Translations under genes and position numbers: made by a program
Shown: positions 5,739 to 7,176 of the stretch, in pieces
How positions within the stretch are numbered: the first letter of the stretch is position 1
Layout of the letters: each line of letters starts with the position of its first letter
The notes under the pieces: generated by a model
The model's database searches: none
The model's input: only the letters and a program-made list of their open reading frames with translations
Told to the model about the DNA's origin: nothing
Origin: Phycisphaerales bacterium
GTDB lineage: Bacteria > Pseudomonadota > Gammaproteobacteria > Competibacterales > Competibacteraceae
Direction of reading: 5' to 3'
Length of the DNA: 7,176 bases
Assembly: GCA_014879435.1 (NCBI GenBank)
Contig: JACSSB010000227.1
Span: 1-7,176 of the forward strand

Positions 5739-6785
5739 ATGGCATTAGGACCGGTGATGCTGGGGCTGGAAGGCCTGGAACTGAGTCAGGAAGAATACGA
5801 AATCCTACGCCACCCTCGGGTGGGTGGGGTCATTTTGTTTAGTCGTAATTATCAATCGCCGGAACAGGTGGCGGCACTGACCGCTGCGATTCACGCCGTG
5901 CGCCGACCCCGTTTGTTGGTGGCAGTGGATCACGAGGGTGGCCGAGTTCAGCGATTTCGCGATGGCTTCACCCGCCTGCCGCCTGTGCGTCGTTTGGGTG
6001 AAATCCATGATCAAGACCGCATGCGTGCTAAGCAACTGGCGCGGGTTACAGGCTGGTTGATGGCCACCGAATTGCGGGCGGTGGGTGTGGATTTCAGTTT
6101 CGCACCAGTTTTGGATCTGGATCATGGTGTCAGCGGCATCATTGGTGATCGGGCATTTCACCACGATCCCGAGGTGGTGGCAGATTTAGCCCACGCTTAT
6201 GTCAGCGGCATGCAAAAGGCGGGTATGGAAGCGGTCGGCAAACATTTTCCAGGGCATGGTGGCATCGCCGCCGATTCGCATCTGGAATTGCCGGTAGACC
6301 CGCGTGCCTATGTCGATTTGGAGCATGTGGATCTATTGGCTTTTGAACGCATGATTCATTACGGACTGGCAGCGATCATGCCCGCGCATGTGCTTTATCC
6401 TCAAGTGGATGACCGGCCAGCGGGTTTTTCGGCGCGGTGGTTGCGAGATATCCTGCGGCAGCGCTTGGAATTTCAGGGCACGATCTTTAGCGACGACTTG
6501 GACATGGCCGGTGCCGGTGTAGCGGGCACTCCGCCGGAACGAGCCGATGCCGCGCTGACAGCCGGTTGCGATATGGTGCTGGCTTGTAATGATCGCCAAG
6601 CCGCCCTCGCCATTTTAGGGGGGTTGCACCATGCCCCAGACCCGGTCAGTCAATTGCGGCTGATCCGCCTGCATGGGCGCGGTCATATGAGTTTGGAGCG
6701 GTTGCACCGTGACCCGAGCTGGCAACGGGCGTCTCGATTGGTGCACGATTACGATGCTTTTCCCCTGCTGGATATGGATATCTGA
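5739..6785 (+). CDS. nagZ: Beta-N-acetylhexosaminidase NagZ (peptidoglycan recycling)
   Basis: A 348-residue family GH3 enzyme, the usual length of proteobacterial NagZ. It removes N-acetylglucosamine from GlcNAc-1,6-anhydroMurNAc peptides in the cytoplasm during wall recycling. Its product feeds murein recycling and, in many gammaproteobacteria, ampC induction. Numbering from ATG 5739, the substrate-site block VDHEGGR is at 63-69, KHFPGHG at 168-174, and the catalytic loop D179-S180-H181, whose histidine with aspartate is the unusual acid/base of this family. The nucleophile is D252 in SDDLDM. No signal peptide is present, as expected. An ATG at 5727 is also in frame; 5739 is preferred because known NagZ proteins begin almost directly with GPVML, but neither has a strong ribosome-binding site. 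It is followed 92 bp later by a phosphoribosyltransferase gene, an arrangement found in other gammaproteobacteria. Confidence 0.95.
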   Translation: MALGPVMLGLEGLELSQEEYEILRHPRVGGVILFSRNYQSPEQVAALTAAIHAVRRPRLLVAVDHEGGRVQRFRDGFTRLPPVRRLGEIHDQDRMRAKQLARVTGWLMATELRAVGVDFSFAPVLDLDHGVSGIIGDRAFHHDPEVVADLAHAYVSGMQKAGMEAVGKHFPGHGGIAADSHLELPVDPRAYVDLEHVDLLAFERMIHYGLAAIMPAHVLYPQVDDRPAGFSARWLRDILRQRLEFQGTIFSDDLDMAGAGVAGTPPERADAALTAGCDMVLACNDRQAALAILGGLHHAPDPVSQLRLIRLHGRGHMSLERLHRDPSWQRASRLVHDYDAFPLLDMDI

Positions 6786-6828
6786 AACCGACCGATTGGT
6801 TGGAGTGACCTACGGTTTGGATGATTTT

Positions 6829-6846
6829 GACCGGCTGGGTCCGGTC
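6829..6846 (+). other. Inverted repeat between nagZ and the phosphoribosyltransferase gene
   Basis: GACCGG, six-base spacer CTGGGT, then CCGGTC: a perfect 6-bp GC-rich stem in the 92-bp gap, ending 31 bases before the next ATG. The following bases (GCATTTCC) hold only a three-T run, so it is not a convincing terminator. It may be a weak attenuator, a processing or stability element, or chance. Nothing else recognisable was seen in the gap. Confidence 0.3.
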
Positions 6847-6877
6847 GCATTTCCTTCCACTACCATCGGAGTTTGTC

Positions 6878-7176
6878 ATGTCCTCGATCACCGCCGAACA
6901 GGCTGTTGTCGTGTTGCGCGAGGCCGAGCTGCTTTGCGCGCCTTCGGAGGTCGAAGCCGCATTAGATCGACTGGCAGCGGTCGTGAGCGCACGATTGGAA
7001 AATCGTGATCCACTGGTGCTGGTAGTGATGAAGGGTGCATTGTTTCCGGGGGCTTGGTTGCTATCCCGTTTGCGCTTTCCTTTGCAACTCGATTATCTAC
7101 ACGTCACGCGCTACCGAGGTGATACCCGTGGCGGTGAGCTGAACTGGGTAGTCCCTTTGCGCTCAGCCATTGTCGG
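6878..7176 (+). CDS. Hypoxanthine-guanine phosphoribosyltransferase, N-terminal part (cut by window edge)
   Basis: From ATG 6878 the frame is open for 99 codons to the window edge. The start is supported by GGAG (6868-6871) six bases upstream. The translation matches the N-terminal half of type I purine phosphoribosyltransferases: a helical lead-in (about residues 5-42), the strand and loop LVLVVMKGALFPGAWL (46-61, with the conserved K52-G53 of the pyrophosphate-binding loop), and the substrate strand and flexible-loop region LDYLHVTRYRGDTRGGEL (71-88). These enzymes convert hypoxanthine or guanine plus PRPP to IMP or GMP in the cytoplasm. The PRPP-binding motif (VDDIxDxGxT) would lie just beyond the edge and cannot be checked. 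The class is secure from the two blocks seen; base preference is not. In several gammaproteobacteria this gene follows nagZ and precedes a methylthioinosine/methylthioadenosine phosphorylase gene. Confidence 0.87.
   Translation, partial: MSSITAEQAVVVLREAELLCAPSEVEAALDRLAAVVSARLENRDPLVLVVMKGALFPGAWLLSRLRFPLQLDYLHVTRYRGDTRGGELNWVVPLRSAIV

Noticed and set aside
6709..7008. A 99-codon plus-strand frame spanning the nagZ end, the gap and the phosphoribosyltransferase start
   Set aside because: It overlaps two strongly supported genes in another frame, and its translation is Arg/Gly-rich with no family resemblance.

Overview
The window looks like chromosomal DNA of a free-living gammaproteobacterium. 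The evidence is the nagZ to hypoxanthine-guanine phosphoribosyltransferase gene order, the style of the two-component genes, and an estimated GC content in the mid-50s. The genus cannot be told from the sequence alone. There are no IS elements, CRISPR arrays, tRNAs or rRNAs. Coding density is very high, and no stretch longer than about 100 bases lacks a gene.

Layout. (1) Positions 1-125, minus strand: the N-terminal 41 codons of a histidine phosphotransfer (HPt) protein cut by the window edge. (2) Positions 223-1175, plus strand: a pair of overlapping genes, a single-domain CYTH/triphosphate-tunnel protein and a small YkuD-fold L,D-transpeptidase-type enzyme with no signal peptide. (3) Positions 1204-5697, minus strand: a compact four-gene signalling operon read from right to left. 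It encodes a membrane-bound triple-PAS histidine kinase, a stand-alone receiver domain, a receiver-PP2C (SpoIIE-type) phosphatase, and a STAS anti-sigma-factor-antagonist-like protein. Junctions are 4-bp ATGA overlaps or a 2-bp gap. (4) From 5739 to the right edge, plus strand, divergent from the kinase: nagZ, then the first 99 codons of a hypoxanthine-guanine phosphoribosyltransferase.

How the genes probably work together. The operon reads as a two-component system driving a partner switch. The kinase senses a signal and phosphorylates one or both receivers. The receiver-PP2C protein then dephosphorylates the STAS protein on a conserved serine, which changes what the STAS protein binds. Characterised relatives are HsbR/HsbA of Pseudomonas, CrsR/CrsA of Shewanella and SypE/SypA of Vibrio fischeri; as I recall them, those regulators also carry an RsbW-like serine kinase domain. 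Here no such domain is visible, so the kinase that opposes the phosphatase must be encoded elsewhere or be absent.

The flanking genes suggest a second theme. NagZ is a cytoplasmic peptidoglycan-recycling glycosidase. The signal-less YkuD protein resembles the cytoplasmic L,D-carboxypeptidase class (ElsL of Acinetobacter) that trims recycled muropeptides. The signalling operon sits between these two recycling genes. Whether the two themes are functionally connected is inference only.
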